Of a stretch of DNA of 26,603 bases, positions 1 to 8,142 are shown piece by piece. This stretch comes from JADKIH01 sp964486655. GTDB lineage: Bacteria; Bacteroidota; Bacteroidia; AKYH767-A; 2013-40CM-41-45. The translations under genes were made by a program, and so were the position numbers. Within the stretch, counting starts at the first letter, position 1, and each line of letters opens with the position of its first letter. Under the pieces are notes generated by a model. The model ran no database searches and was not told the origin of the DNA. It saw only the letters and a list, made by a program, of their open reading frames with translations. The stretch covers positions 1 to 26,603 of the forward strand of contig CAZAON010000098.1 of NCBI GenBank assembly GCA_964486655.1, in the 5' to 3' direction.

Positions 1-736
1 AAGAATTTCCGGCAGTCACCGTACCTCTTGCGTCGAACACAGGTTTCAGAGTTGCCATTTTCTCAAGAGTTGTATCGGCGCGCGGACCTTCGTCGGTGTC
101 CACGATAATTTCGTTTGTTTTTTTCTTTTCTTTTTCGTCGAGAACAACTTCAGTTACTTTAACAGGAACAATTTCAGAGGTAAATTTACCTTCCTGGATC
201 GCTATTACCGCTTTCAGGTTTGAATCGAATCCGAATTTATCCTGATCCTCTCTTGAAACTTTATACTCTCTTGCAACCGCTTCTGCTGTAAGTCCCATTC
301 CCCAATAGTAATCGGGATTACTCTGTACATACTTCAGATTCGGAACGATCTTCCATCCGCCAAAAGGAATCGGAGACATACATTCAACACCACCGGCAAT
401 GATACAATCGGCCATGCCTGCACGAATCTTTGCCGTCGCAATTGCAATTGTCTCAAGACCGGATGCGCAATAACGGTTTACAGTCATTCCGGGAACCTTA
501 ACCGTATCTAATCCCATGAGGGAAATAAAACGGCCGATGTTAAGTCCCTGTTCCGCTTCCGGTGTGGCATTGCCGACAATAACATCATCAATTTGTTCCT
601 TTTCCAATTGAGGAACCGTACTGACAAGATACCTTACGATATTCGCTGCAAGGTCATCGGGGCGCATGTTTTTGAATTTACCTTTAGGTGCTTTACCTAC
701 GGCCGAACGATAACCAGCTATGATATATGCTTCCAT
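1..736 (-). CDS. fadA: Acetyl-CoA acyltransferase (thiolase), 3' part missing
   Basis: Thiolase that cleaves 3-ketoacyl-CoA with CoA, the last step of beta-oxidation. Reading the minus strand from ATG at 736-734 gives 245 residues with no stop before the window edge; thiolases are usually near 390 residues, so the C-terminal third, with the catalytic His and second Cys, lies outside. Visible hallmarks are the N-terminal MEAYIIAGYRSAVGK, the nucleophile C90 in NRYCASG, the GGVECMS segment, and the late GTVTAGNS typical of the family. It is the last visible gene of the unit fadD-fadN-MORN-thiolase, 79 bases after the MORN gene. The family call is firm. Whether it acts on long chains (FadA) or acetoacetyl-CoA (AtoB) is inferred only from the neighbouring genes. 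Confidence 0.93.
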   Translation of the reverse strand, partial: MEAYIIAGYRSAVGKAPKGKFKNMRPDDLAANIVRYLVSTVPQLEKEQIDDVIVGNATPEAEQGLNIGRFISLMGLDTVKVPGMTVNRYCASGLETIAIATAKIRAGMADCIIAGGVECMSPIPFGGWKIVPNLKYVQSNPDYYWGMGLTAEAVAREYKVSREDQDKFGFDSNLKAVIAIQEGKFTSEIVPVKVTEVVLDEKEKKKTNEIIVDTDEGPRADTTLEKMATLKPVFDARGTVTAGNS

Positions 737-815
737 GAATAAACAGATTGTAATAAGTTAACGAAAAGCGGCTGTAAATGTTTATTTCTACAGCCTTAAT
801 ATCAAAAAGTTGTTT

Positions 816-1481
816 TTACTTCTTTTTCGGATCAGTAGCAGGAGGAGTTGTTGTTGCGCCGGGAGTTCCGGGTGCCTTTTCAGCGCCTTTTTTATCCTTT
901 TTCTCAGCAGCCTTCTTTGCTTCTTCTTCTTTCTTCTTCTTGGCCTCAATCACGGCAACATCAACACCGTCTTTATAAGTTGCTTCACTAACTGTATTCC
1001 CTTTCCGGTTATAAACTTTCCAGACTCCGTCTTTCTTTCCCATTTTATATGAACCTTCCTGTCTGATACTTCCGTCTTCAAAATACTTTGTCCATTTTCC
1101 ATCTTTCTTTCCGTCCTTATAAGTTCCTTCAAGCTGTACCTGTGATGAGAAGTAGTATTTAGTATACTGGCCGTCCTTTACGCCGGCAAGATATTCTGTC
1201 TCTTCTCTAACGCGGTCATAACCATAGAAGCGGCGGTCTACACCCTCTTTCTGATCGTTTACAAAGTCGATCTCCGAAATTTTTTCACCGAATGTATTGT
1301 AGAACATCCACTTACCTTGTTTCCTTCCGATTTCATCGGTACGGTTGCGGTGTTTTTCTTTTCCCGGTGCATACTTTGGTTTTTCTTCAGTCTGTGCAAT
1401 TGACTGAAACGGATTTATTATTCCGAATGTCAGAATACACAGATACATTATAAATTTTCCAAAATTGACTTTACGACTCAT
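816..1481 (-). CDS. Secreted MORN-repeat protein (YwqK-like repeats)
   Basis: 221 residues. An N-terminal signal peptide (about 1-29, cleavage after SIA before Q30) predicts export. Residues 56-175 hold five repeats with an exact 24-residue period: the repeat glycines are G56, G80, G104, G128 and G152, each followed two residues later by an aromatic residue in four of five (GKW, GQY, GKW, GVW; the second is GVD). Spacing and pattern fit the MORN variant of the so-called YwqK antitoxin family, a domain common in Bacteroidota and not good evidence of a toxin-antitoxin role. The tail (176-221) is low complexity: a Lys/Glu/Ala-rich stretch then a Pro/Thr/Gly-rich end. It starts 13 bases after the dehydrogenase/hydratase stop, so it is probably co-transcribed with the beta-oxidation genes. 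Function unknown. Confidence 0.85.
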   Translation of the reverse strand: MSRKVNFGKFIMYLCILTFGIINPFQSIAQTEEKPKYAPGKEKHRNRTDEIGRKQGKWMFYNTFGEKISEIDFVNDQKEGVDRRFYGYDRVREETEYLAGVKDGQYTKYYFSSQVQLEGTYKDGKKDGKWTKYFEDGSIRQEGSYKMGKKDGVWKVYNRKGNTVSEATYKDGVDVAVIEAKKKKEEEAKKAAEKKDKKGAEKAPGTPGATTTPPATDPKKK

Positions 1482-1494
1482 GCTTAGGTTTTTT

Positions 1495-3894
1495 CTAATT
1501 ACGTAATGGTTTGCCGGATGTTAAAATACTTTGAATTCGCTCTAATGTTTTTCGTTCACCGCACAAAGAAAGAAACGCTTCTCTTTCCAAATCCAGTAAA
1601 TATTGTTCGGATACAAATGTATAAGAAGAGAGTTCACCTCCGCACAATACATATGCAAGTTTTTCAGATATTTTTTTATCATGTTCTGAGATGTAATTAC
1701 CTGAAAACATGCTATTTGCGCCGGCGTAAAACATTCCCATGCCACTTCTGCCCAGAACTTTTATATCCTTACGCTCTGTCGGACGGGTATAACCTTCGTC
1801 AGCCATCTCAAGAACCGCTCTTTTTGCCTCAACAATCCGGCGCTGGTTATTCATAACGATTTCGTCACGGCCGTTTTTAAGTATTTTAAGATCAAAGGCT
1901 TCATATCCCGAGGTCGAGACTTTAGCCATTGCGATATTGAGAAAATATTCTTTCAAAATCTGTTCATCAATTGCTCCTTCGGCATAAGCATCACTGGCGC
2001 GTAAAGCGAATTCTTTGCTGCCGCCACCACCCGGAATCAAACCGACACCGAATTCAACCATGCCTGTATATGTTTCTGATGAAGCCACTACCTTATCCGC
2101 GTGAAGTGTCATTTCACATCCGCCACCCAAAGCTAATCCGTGTGGTGCCACAACAACAGGTACACTGCTGTATCGGACACGCATATTCATAGTTTGAAAA
2201 GCGCGAATGGCCATATCAATTTCATCATATTCCTGTTCGGCCGCAAACATAAAAATCATACCAATGTTTGCTCCGGCCGAAAAATTCTGTCCTTCGTTCG
2301 CGATTACCAGTCCGCGGAAATCTTTCTCAGCCATGTTCACCGCAGTATTTACTCCTTCAATAATTTCACCGCCAATAGTATTCATCTTGGTATGAAACTC
2401 AAGATTCAATACACCATCACCGATATCGATCAGACTGCAACCGGCATTTTTCCAGACGGTCTTCTCTCTGTTCGAATCTAAAATTATGAATGTATCGGAG
2501 CCGGCAGTTAATTCAAAGCCGCTTTTTGAAACCGAGTAATGATATTTCTTGCCTGAGTTGACCTGGTAAAAAGTTTTATTTCCTTTCGCCAGAAAATCAT
2601 AGACCCATTGTGCCGGCTTATGACCCGATTGTTCCATGAGTTTTACCGTGGATTCAACTCCCATGAGATCCCATAATTCGAAAGGACCATTTTCCCATCC
2701 GAATCCGGCGCACATTGCATCATCAATTTTATAAATCTCATCAGAGATTTCAGGAATCCGGAAAGACACGTAGCTGAACAAAGCTGAGAAGGTAGAACGA
2801 TAAAATTCTCCGGCTTTGTCAGTTGCATTGAATAGAATTTTCATTCTTTCTTTCACGTTTTCGATACCTTTAACCTGATCTAACGACGCAAACCTGCTTT
2901 TTGATTTGGTTTTATATTGAAAATCTTGCAAATCAAGTGTAAGAATTTCACTCTTTCCGTCTTTCTTAACCTTTTTGTAAAAACCCTGACCCGTCTTATC
3001 ACCCAGCCAGTTATTTTCAATCATCTTCTGAATGAATGAAGGCATGACAAACTGATCGCGTGCCTCATCTGACTGGCACCTTTCATATACATCTTTGGCA
3101 ACTTTCACGAGCGTATCCAAACCAACAACATCACAGGTTCTGAATGTTGCCGATTTGGGACGACCGGAAATCGGTCCTGTTAGTCTGTCAATTTCATCAA
3201 TTGTAAATCCGCTCTTTTCAACAAAATGAAACAACGACATGATTGAGTAGACACCAACGCGATTCGCAATGAATGCGGGTGTGTCTTTACATTCCACCGT
3301 AGCTTTTCCAAGATACAGGTCGCCATAGTTTATCAGGAAATCCAAAACTTCACGCGATGTTTCCGGTCCGGGAATTATTTCAAGCAGGCGCAGGTAACGA
3401 GGCGGATTAAAAAAATGAGTGCCGCAAAAATGTTTGCGGAAATCTTCACTCCTGCCTTCAGACATCAGCTTTATCGGAATTCCGGATGTGTTTGAAGTAA
3501 TGAGTGTTCCCTGCCTGCGATATTTTTCTACGTTTTCGAATACCGATTTTTTAATGTCGAGATTTTCAACAACAGCCTCTATTATCCAGTCACAAGCCGA
3601 TAAATCTTTCATATTATCGGAAAAATTTCCGGTTCTGATACGGGACGCGAAAGATGATTTGTATAATGGTGACGGATTAGACTTTACTGCCTGCTGCAGA
3701 GCAGTGTTTACGATTCTGTTTTTTACCTGCGGAGAATCGAGTGACAAACCTTTCTTCTTCTCATCATCGGACAATTCTTTCGGTGCAATGTCGAGTAGCA
3801 AAACATTCAGTCCTATGTTAGCGAAATGACAGGCAATACGGCTGCCCATGATCCCACTTCCCAGCACAGCGACATTTTTAATGATTCTTTTCAT
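1495..3894 (-). CDS. fadN: 3-hydroxyacyl-CoA dehydrogenase / enoyl-CoA hydratase fusion
   Basis: 799-residue bifunctional beta-oxidation enzyme: hydrates enoyl-CoA and oxidises the 3-hydroxyacyl-CoA with NAD. The dehydrogenase comes first: GSGIMG nucleotide-binding loop at 12-17 with D35 at the end of strand two, SNTSG at 134-138, catalytic H160 in THFFNP with N163. The hydratase domain is C-terminal (about 480-700): LGGGCEM with E594 and VEFGVGLIPGGGG with E614, the two glutamates being 20 residues apart as in crotonase enzymes. This order is that of Bacillus FadN (YusL) and opposite to E. coli FadB, hence the symbol, which is by analogy. It follows the acyl-CoA synthetase by 18 bases. No acyl-CoA dehydrogenase, needed for the first oxidation, is in the window. 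Confidence 0.93.
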   Translation of the reverse strand: MKRIIKNVAVLGSGIMGSRIACHFANIGLNVLLLDIAPKELSDDEKKKGLSLDSPQVKNRIVNTALQQAVKSNPSPLYKSSFASRIRTGNFSDNMKDLSACDWIIEAVVENLDIKKSVFENVEKYRRQGTLITSNTSGIPIKLMSEGRSEDFRKHFCGTHFFNPPRYLRLLEIIPGPETSREVLDFLINYGDLYLGKATVECKDTPAFIANRVGVYSIMSLFHFVEKSGFTIDEIDRLTGPISGRPKSATFRTCDVVGLDTLVKVAKDVYERCQSDEARDQFVMPSFIQKMIENNWLGDKTGQGFYKKVKKDGKSEILTLDLQDFQYKTKSKSRFASLDQVKGIENVKERMKILFNATDKAGEFYRSTFSALFSYVSFRIPEISDEIYKIDDAMCAGFGWENGPFELWDLMGVESTVKLMEQSGHKPAQWVYDFLAKGNKTFYQVNSGKKYHYSVSKSGFELTAGSDTFIILDSNREKTVWKNAGCSLIDIGDGVLNLEFHTKMNTIGGEIIEGVNTAVNMAEKDFRGLVIANEGQNFSAGANIGMIFMFAAEQEYDEIDMAIRAFQTMNMRVRYSSVPVVVAPHGLALGGGCEMTLHADKVVASSETYTGMVEFGVGLIPGGGGSKEFALRASDAYAEGAIDEQILKEYFLNIAMAKVSTSGYEAFDLKILKNGRDEIVMNNQRRIVEAKRAVLEMADEGYTRPTERKDIKVLGRSGMGMFYAGANSMFSGNYISEHDKKISEKLAYVLCGGELSSYTFVSEQYLLDLEREAFLSLCGERKTLERIQSILTSGKPLRN

Positions 3895-3912
3895 AGTAAC
3901 AAAAGGTTCCCG

Positions 3913-5697
3913 TTAAACTTGAACAGGTTCCTCAATATATAACGATTGTACTTGTGACTTATATTTATCGAGAATGAATTTTCTCCTGAGTTTTAAAGTT
4001 GCTGTAAGCTCTCCGCTAAGAGTCGTCCATTCTGTGCTGATCAGGCAGAATTTTTTAATCTGTTCTACGTGACCGAAATTTGAATTGAGTATGTCTACTT
4101 CCTTTTGAAACAAGTCCATTACCTTCTGTTCACGAATAACCTGTTCGTTTGTGTTAAAGGCAACTCCGTTTTCAGCACACCATTTTTTTAAAGCGGCAAA
4201 GTCAGGAACAATAAGCGCCGCGGCGTATTTTTCATTCTCGCCCACAACCATAAGTTGTTCAATAAATATTGATTCCTTGAATTTATTTTCAATACCCTGC
4301 GGAGCGATATATTTTCCTCCTGAGGTTTTGAATATTTCTTTCTTTCGATCCGTGATTTTCAAAAACCTGTTTTCAACAAGTGTTCCGATGTCTCCCGTAT
4401 GAAACCACCCTTCCGAATCAATTACTTCCGCTGTAAGGTCAGGCCTGTTGAAATACCCCTTCATCACGTTTGGTCCCTTGCAAAGAATTTCTCCATCAGG
4501 AGCAATTTTAACCTCAACATCCCTGATGACCGGGCCGACAGTTCCGAAACATGCTCCATTCTCCAGCATATTATTTACCGCAATTACCGGAGACGTTTCC
4601 GTAAGTCCGTACCCTTCCAGCACCGGAATTTTCGCGGCCCAGAATATTCGTGCAAGTCTTGGCTGGAGTGCCGCTCCACCACTAACGATAACACCAACGC
4701 GCCCGCCCAATGCCTCACGCCATTTCGAGAATACAAGTTTATTGAGAATGCTTAATTCCAATTCATACAGAAATCCATTCTTTCCTTTGAATTCATATTT
4801 TAGACCGAGCTCTACCGCGCGGAAAAATAAAAATCTCTTTATCCCTTTCTGCTCATTCCCTTTAGCCATGATTTTGTCGAAGACCTTCTCCAGTAATCTT
4901 GGTACAGTTGAAAAAGCCTGGGGCCTGATTTCTTTCAGGTTGTCGGCGATCTTATCCATTGCCTCAGCGTAGTAAATTGAAATACCGAGGTACATGTAAA
5001 CATAAGTCAGCATACGTTCGTAGCTGTGGCAAAGCGGCAGAAAGCTGAGTGCGGTTTGAACAACTTCGATCGGAAATAGGCTCTCGCAGGAGTGAATATT
5101 ACTGATAATATTTCTGTGAGTCAGCATCACACCCTTTGGAGTACCGGTCGTACCGCTTGTATAAAGAATCGTCGCCACTTCATTTTCATCGATCGAATTC
5201 TTCACTTTATTCAGATCTTCAATCCTTCCCTCCTTCTCCCCCTTAGAAACAATTTCGCTCCAATGAGGAGCACCGGTGTTTTTATCGAAGGAGTAAATTG
5301 ACTGAAGTGAAGGAATCTTATCCTTAATCTTCAGAAGTCGCTCGGTAAGGATAATATCGCCTGTGACGATGATTTTCGCCTTGCAATCATTCAGAATGAA
5401 AATGATTTCAGACTCGGAAAGTGTTGTGTAAAGGGGAACATTGATGATACCGGCCATTTGCATACCGTAATCAGCCATGTTCCATTCGGGACGGTTAGCT
5501 GAAGTAATTGCCGCAGTATCACCTTTAGCGAATCCCATTGCCATCAGACCCATGCCAAACTTCTCGGCAGTTGATACCAATTTTTCAGATGAATATGACT
5601 CCCATCTTCCGCTTTCTTTAGCAACTAATGAGTCCTTCAATGGATGCTTCTCCTGCTGCCAGTAAGGGATATCAAATATTCTGCTGATTGATTTCAT
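3913..5697 (-). CDS. fadD: Long-chain fatty acid-CoA ligase (AMP-binding)
   Basis: 594-residue adenylate-forming ligase that activates long-chain fatty acids to acyl-CoA with ATP. The P-loop-like motif YTSGTTGTPKG is at 179-189; GYGLTETSPV and WFHTGDIG (ATP/adenylate binding) and SGGKYIAPQGIE (hinge and likely catalytic lysine) follow in order. Length and motif spacing fit the eukaryote-like long-chain synthetase branch found in Bacteroidota rather than the shorter E. coli FadD. First gene of the minus-strand beta-oxidation unit, so its upstream region is the likely promoter for all four genes. The family is certain. The exact chain-length preference cannot be read from sequence, and the symbol is used in the broad sense. 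Confidence 0.93.
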   Translation of the reverse strand: MKSISRIFDIPYWQQEKHPLKDSLVAKESGRWESYSSEKLVSTAEKFGMGLMAMGFAKGDTAAITSANRPEWNMADYGMQMAGIINVPLYTTLSESEIIFILNDCKAKIIVTGDIILTERLLKIKDKIPSLQSIYSFDKNTGAPHWSEIVSKGEKEGRIEDLNKVKNSIDENEVATILYTSGTTGTPKGVMLTHRNIISNIHSCESLFPIEVVQTALSFLPLCHSYERMLTYVYMYLGISIYYAEAMDKIADNLKEIRPQAFSTVPRLLEKVFDKIMAKGNEQKGIKRFLFFRAVELGLKYEFKGKNGFLYELELSILNKLVFSKWREALGGRVGVIVSGGAALQPRLARIFWAAKIPVLEGYGLTETSPVIAVNNMLENGACFGTVGPVIRDVEVKIAPDGEILCKGPNVMKGYFNRPDLTAEVIDSEGWFHTGDIGTLVENRFLKITDRKKEIFKTSGGKYIAPQGIENKFKESIFIEQLMVVGENEKYAAALIVPDFAALKKWCAENGVAFNTNEQVIREQKVMDLFQKEVDILNSNFGHVEQIKKFCLISTEWTTLSGELTATLKLRRKFILDKYKSQVQSLYIEEPVQV

Positions 5698-5706
5698 TGA
5701 TTGTTT

Positions 5707-5735
5707 GTATTCGCAAATGTGACTAAAACGAATAC
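5707..5735. repeat. Inverted repeat upstream of fadD
   Basis: Arms gtattcg (5707-5713) and cgaatac (5729-5735) are perfect 7-base reverse complements with a 15-base spacer. The near arm is 9 bases from the fadD start codon, so a protein bound here would block transcription or translation start. Could be an operator half-site pair for a TetR- or MarR-type regulator of fatty-acid genes. No such regulator is encoded in the window, so this is inference, and a 7-base match with this spacing can occur by chance in AT-rich DNA. Confidence 0.35.
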
Positions 5736-5740
5736 TTGTA

Positions 5741-5759
5741 CTTATTTCGCCAAAATAAG
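5741..5759. repeat. Short palindrome upstream of fadD
   Basis: Perfect 7-base arms cttattt (5741-5747) and aaataag (5753-5759) around cgcca, a compact 19-base dyad typical in size for a dimeric repressor site. It lies 43 bases upstream of the fadD start, just beyond the 5707-5735 repeat. The position fits an operator over the promoter of the beta-oxidation unit. Identity of any binding protein is unknown. Confidence 0.4.
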
Positions 5760-5991
5760 TTTTTTAAGGGAATTGAAAAGACTTTAACGGGAAAACTTTT
5801 TAAGGGTTTACTAACAAATCAGGAGGAAAAACTACACAGAACCTGTATGAATATCCCCTCTTGATGAACAATTCGTATTCTGAAAATGTGATTCGCGTTC
5901 TCAGCAAATGAATTTGATTATATAAACTTTACAAATGAATGATAGGAAGTCTGGAATATAATGTAAGATTTGTTCAATAAATTCTAAAATT

Positions 5992-6990
5992 ATGAAAGCT
6001 TTAATGAAATTGAACCTGTTATTACCCGGATTATTTGTCGTGTTTCATTTGTCCTGCAAAAAAGAAGAAGTCACTACGAACCCGTCTGAAATAAATGTGA
6101 GTTACTCGTCGATGGATGACTTTCATAAAAAAAATGAAATCCCCTTGCAGAAATTCACATTAAACACCGGTACGGGAGGAGTTTTGACAGCTATTCACGG
6201 AACAAAAATTTTTATTCCCTCAAATGCCTTTGTTAAAACCGGCAACATCCCTGTTGCAGGAGATGTTTCAATACAATTTAAAGAGGTTTACACCAAAAGT
6301 GATATGATATTTTCAGGAATGAACACCGGTAATTCTAATTCACCCGGATTGCTGGTTTCCGGAGGCATGTTCTTTATGCGTGCAACTCAGGATGGAAATG
6401 AACTTTCGCTTGCTCAGGGTAAAGTTATTACTGTCAAACAACCCTTTTCTGCCTCGGAAGCACCACAGGATTCTGGTATGTTACCATTCCTGCTTACAAT
6501 TGATCCCTTTGTCAACGCCTTACCATTTTGGCTTGAAGCAGATTCAAGTACCTCTGCTACATTACCCGCAACACTTCAAACTGATGCAAACGATTACATA
6601 TACTCATTATATCAATTTGGATCAATGATTTTGAACTCCGATACGGGGACATGGGGCAATTCTGATAACCCAAATTTCTTTGCAAATTTTTCCCGCGTTC
6701 CTGTTACTTTCCATTGTACGCAATTAATTGACTCATTTTCCACCGAACTATTTTTACTATTCAAAAATCAAAACTGCATGGTTCATATTTACAAATGGAA
6801 TAGCTATGAGTTCAGTTATCCTTATGCACCGGATGGGATAAATTGTACTGCCGTAGCAATAGGATTAAAAGATGGTAAACTTTATTCTTCATTTGTTCCT
6901 TTAACAATAAGTAACAATTTAGTCCTGAATATCACCCTTATTGAAACAAATATTGCCGATTTCAAATCCCGGCTGAATGCCCTTAATTGA
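5992..6990 (+). CDS. Putative lipoprotein of unknown function
   Basis: 332 residues. The first 21 residues form a lipoprotein signal (MKALMKLNLLLPGLFVVFHLSC) with lipidation predicted at C22 followed by lysines, so an envelope-anchored protein. The body has no domain I can name with certainty. The stretch from about 50 to 150 (GTKIFIPSNAFV, then FKEVYTKSDMIFSGMNT, then LLVSGGMFFMRA and LAQGKVI) has the look of a beta-sandwich module I associate with many uncharacterised Bacteroidota surface proteins. The C-terminal part (from about 210) has a second beta-rich stretch and only two or three cysteines. It stands alone: 294 bases from the divergent fadD and 106 bases from the next gene. Base composition resembles the neighbours. 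Function unknown. Confidence 0.8.
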   Translation: MKALMKLNLLLPGLFVVFHLSCKKEEVTTNPSEINVSYSSMDDFHKKNEIPLQKFTLNTGTGGVLTAIHGTKIFIPSNAFVKTGNIPVAGDVSIQFKEVYTKSDMIFSGMNTGNSNSPGLLVSGGMFFMRATQDGNELSLAQGKVITVKQPFSASEAPQDSGMLPFLLTIDPFVNALPFWLEADSSTSATLPATLQTDANDYIYSLYQFGSMILNSDTGTWGNSDNPNFFANFSRVPVTFHCTQLIDSFSTELFLLFKNQNCMVHIYKWNSYEFSYPYAPDGINCTAVAIGLKDGKLYSSFVPLTISNNLVLNITLIETNIADFKSRLNALN

Positions 6991-7096
6991 ATTTTATAAA
7001 CCACCGGTTATTTGTCCGTTTTGATTAACGCTGCTTAGTTGAAAGACTGTAGTTTCAAGGTTCCGCTTTGCTGATCTAAAAGCCTACTTTAGCAAA

Positions 7097-8122
7097 ATGG
7101 AATTTTCAAATGCATTCACCCGAATGCTTAACATCCGCCATCCTCTCGTCATGGCGCCTATGTTTCTGGTCAGCAACGTAGAAATGATAAAAGCAGGAAT
7201 TGACGAAGGTGTACTGGCATGCTTTCCCTCGCTGAATTTTCGTGATGATAATAAACTTGCCAATGTGCTGATCGAATTGAATCGGTATTTGGCATCGGGT
7301 CAATCCATAACATCAAGGGAAACAAAAGGCACATACGGTGTAAATCTTATCGTTCAGCGCTCAAATCCGTGGGCCGAAAAGCATCTGGCTATTTGCGTTG
7401 AACATAAAGTTCCTGTTCTCATCACATCACTAGGCAAACCCGAAGATGCCATAAAAGCCGCACATAGTTACGGCGGCAAAGTATTTTGCGATGTCACAAA
7501 TGTAACTCATGCTCAAAAATGCTTTGATGCGGGATGTGATGGTTTTGTGGCTGTCGGACAAGGCGCCGGCGGACATGCAGGTCCGTATGCACTGACAGTT
7601 CTGATCGAAACTCTGCTCAATCATTTTCCAAACAAACATGTGCTCGCCGCGGGAGGTGTTGCGAACGGAAGAGCATTATTGAGTGTGATTGCCGCGGGAG
7701 CTTCGGCCGGCTATTGCGGAACTCGCTTTATCGCAAGCACCGAGGCAGATGTATCGCATGAATATAAAAAAGCCATCCTCTCGTCTCACATGGATGATAT
7801 TGTTCTCACCGAGCGGATCAGCGGAACGCCATGCACGATCATCAACACTGAGTTCGCGAAAAAAATAGGCACCAAACAGAATTTCTTCGAACGGTTTATG
7901 AGTAATAATCCGAAAACGAAAAAAATGTTCAAGATGCTTATTCAGAGACGGGGATTCAACTGGCTCGAAGATGCGGTGAAACCGGGAAATTATAATAACC
8001 TCTGGTGTGCGGGCCAGACTGTCGAATTAATAGAAGAAATAATGCCTGTCAGGGACATCATCCGTGAAATTATGAATGAAATGTATGATGCGAAAAAAGA
8101 TCTGGACAAGAATTTTAGCTGA
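7097..8122 (+). CDS. Nitronate monooxygenase-like FMN enzyme (NPD family)
   Basis: 341 residues, a TIM-barrel flavoprotein of the 2-nitropropane dioxygenase / nitronate monooxygenase family. Seen: N-terminal HPLVMAPMFLVSN, the GAGGHAG loop with H160 (the family's catalytic histidine position), AAGGVANGRAL and CGTRFIAS, which form the FMN phosphate site. The same fold includes the enoyl-ACP reductase FabK, so with acyl-CoA and PlsC genes nearby a role in lipid metabolism cannot be excluded. I prefer the nitronate call because of overall motif order. ATG at 7097 is preceded by tactttag (7085-7092), a one-mismatch -7 box. The following gene begins 20 bases after the stop, so the two may be co-transcribed. 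Confidence 0.82.
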   Translation: MEFSNAFTRMLNIRHPLVMAPMFLVSNVEMIKAGIDEGVLACFPSLNFRDDNKLANVLIELNRYLASGQSITSRETKGTYGVNLIVQRSNPWAEKHLAICVEHKVPVLITSLGKPEDAIKAAHSYGGKVFCDVTNVTHAQKCFDAGCDGFVAVGQGAGGHAGPYALTVLIETLLNHFPNKHVLAAGGVANGRALLSVIAAGASAGYCGTRFIASTEADVSHEYKKAILSSHMDDIVLTERISGTPCTIINTEFAKKIGTKQNFFERFMSNNPKTKKMFKMLIQRRGFNWLEDAVKPGNYNNLWCAGQTVELIEEIMPVRDIIREIMNEMYDAKKDLDKNFS

Positions 8123-8142
8123 TATTACCATATTCCGATAAG

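Larger units (their letters stand above)
5698..5991. promoter_or_regulatory. Divergent intergenic region between fadD and lipoprotein gene
   Basis: 294 bases with no credible gene. It must hold the promoters for the minus-strand fatty-acid unit and the plus-strand lipoprotein gene. Seen: two inverted repeats close to the fadD start (5707-5735 and 5741-5759, listed separately). On the plus strand a taagatttg at 5964-5972 resembles a Bacteroidota -7 box with one base too many. An AGGAGG at 5821-5826 is followed by an ATG that opens only five codons, so it is not a gene start. No convincing -33 element on either strand. Confidence 0.5.

Noticed and set aside
816..1481. Reading the MORN gene as the antitoxin of a toxin-antitoxin pair
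   Set aside because: The antitoxin name for this repeat family is historical; the protein has a signal peptide and no toxin gene is adjacent.
1498..1507. Ten-base palindrome attacgtaat at the end of the dehydrogenase/hydratase gene
   Set aside because: It lies within the last codons of the gene, is short, and is not followed by a T run; likely chance.
4448..4972. Open frame of 174 codons on the plus strand opposite the acyl-CoA ligase gene
   Set aside because: It lies wholly inside a clear AMP-binding gene on the other strand, has no recognisable motif and uses codons as expected for an antisense shadow.
5821..5850. AGGAGG followed by ATG, looking like a ribosome binding site and start
   Set aside because: The ATG opens only five codons before a stop, and Bacteroidota genes rarely use such sites.
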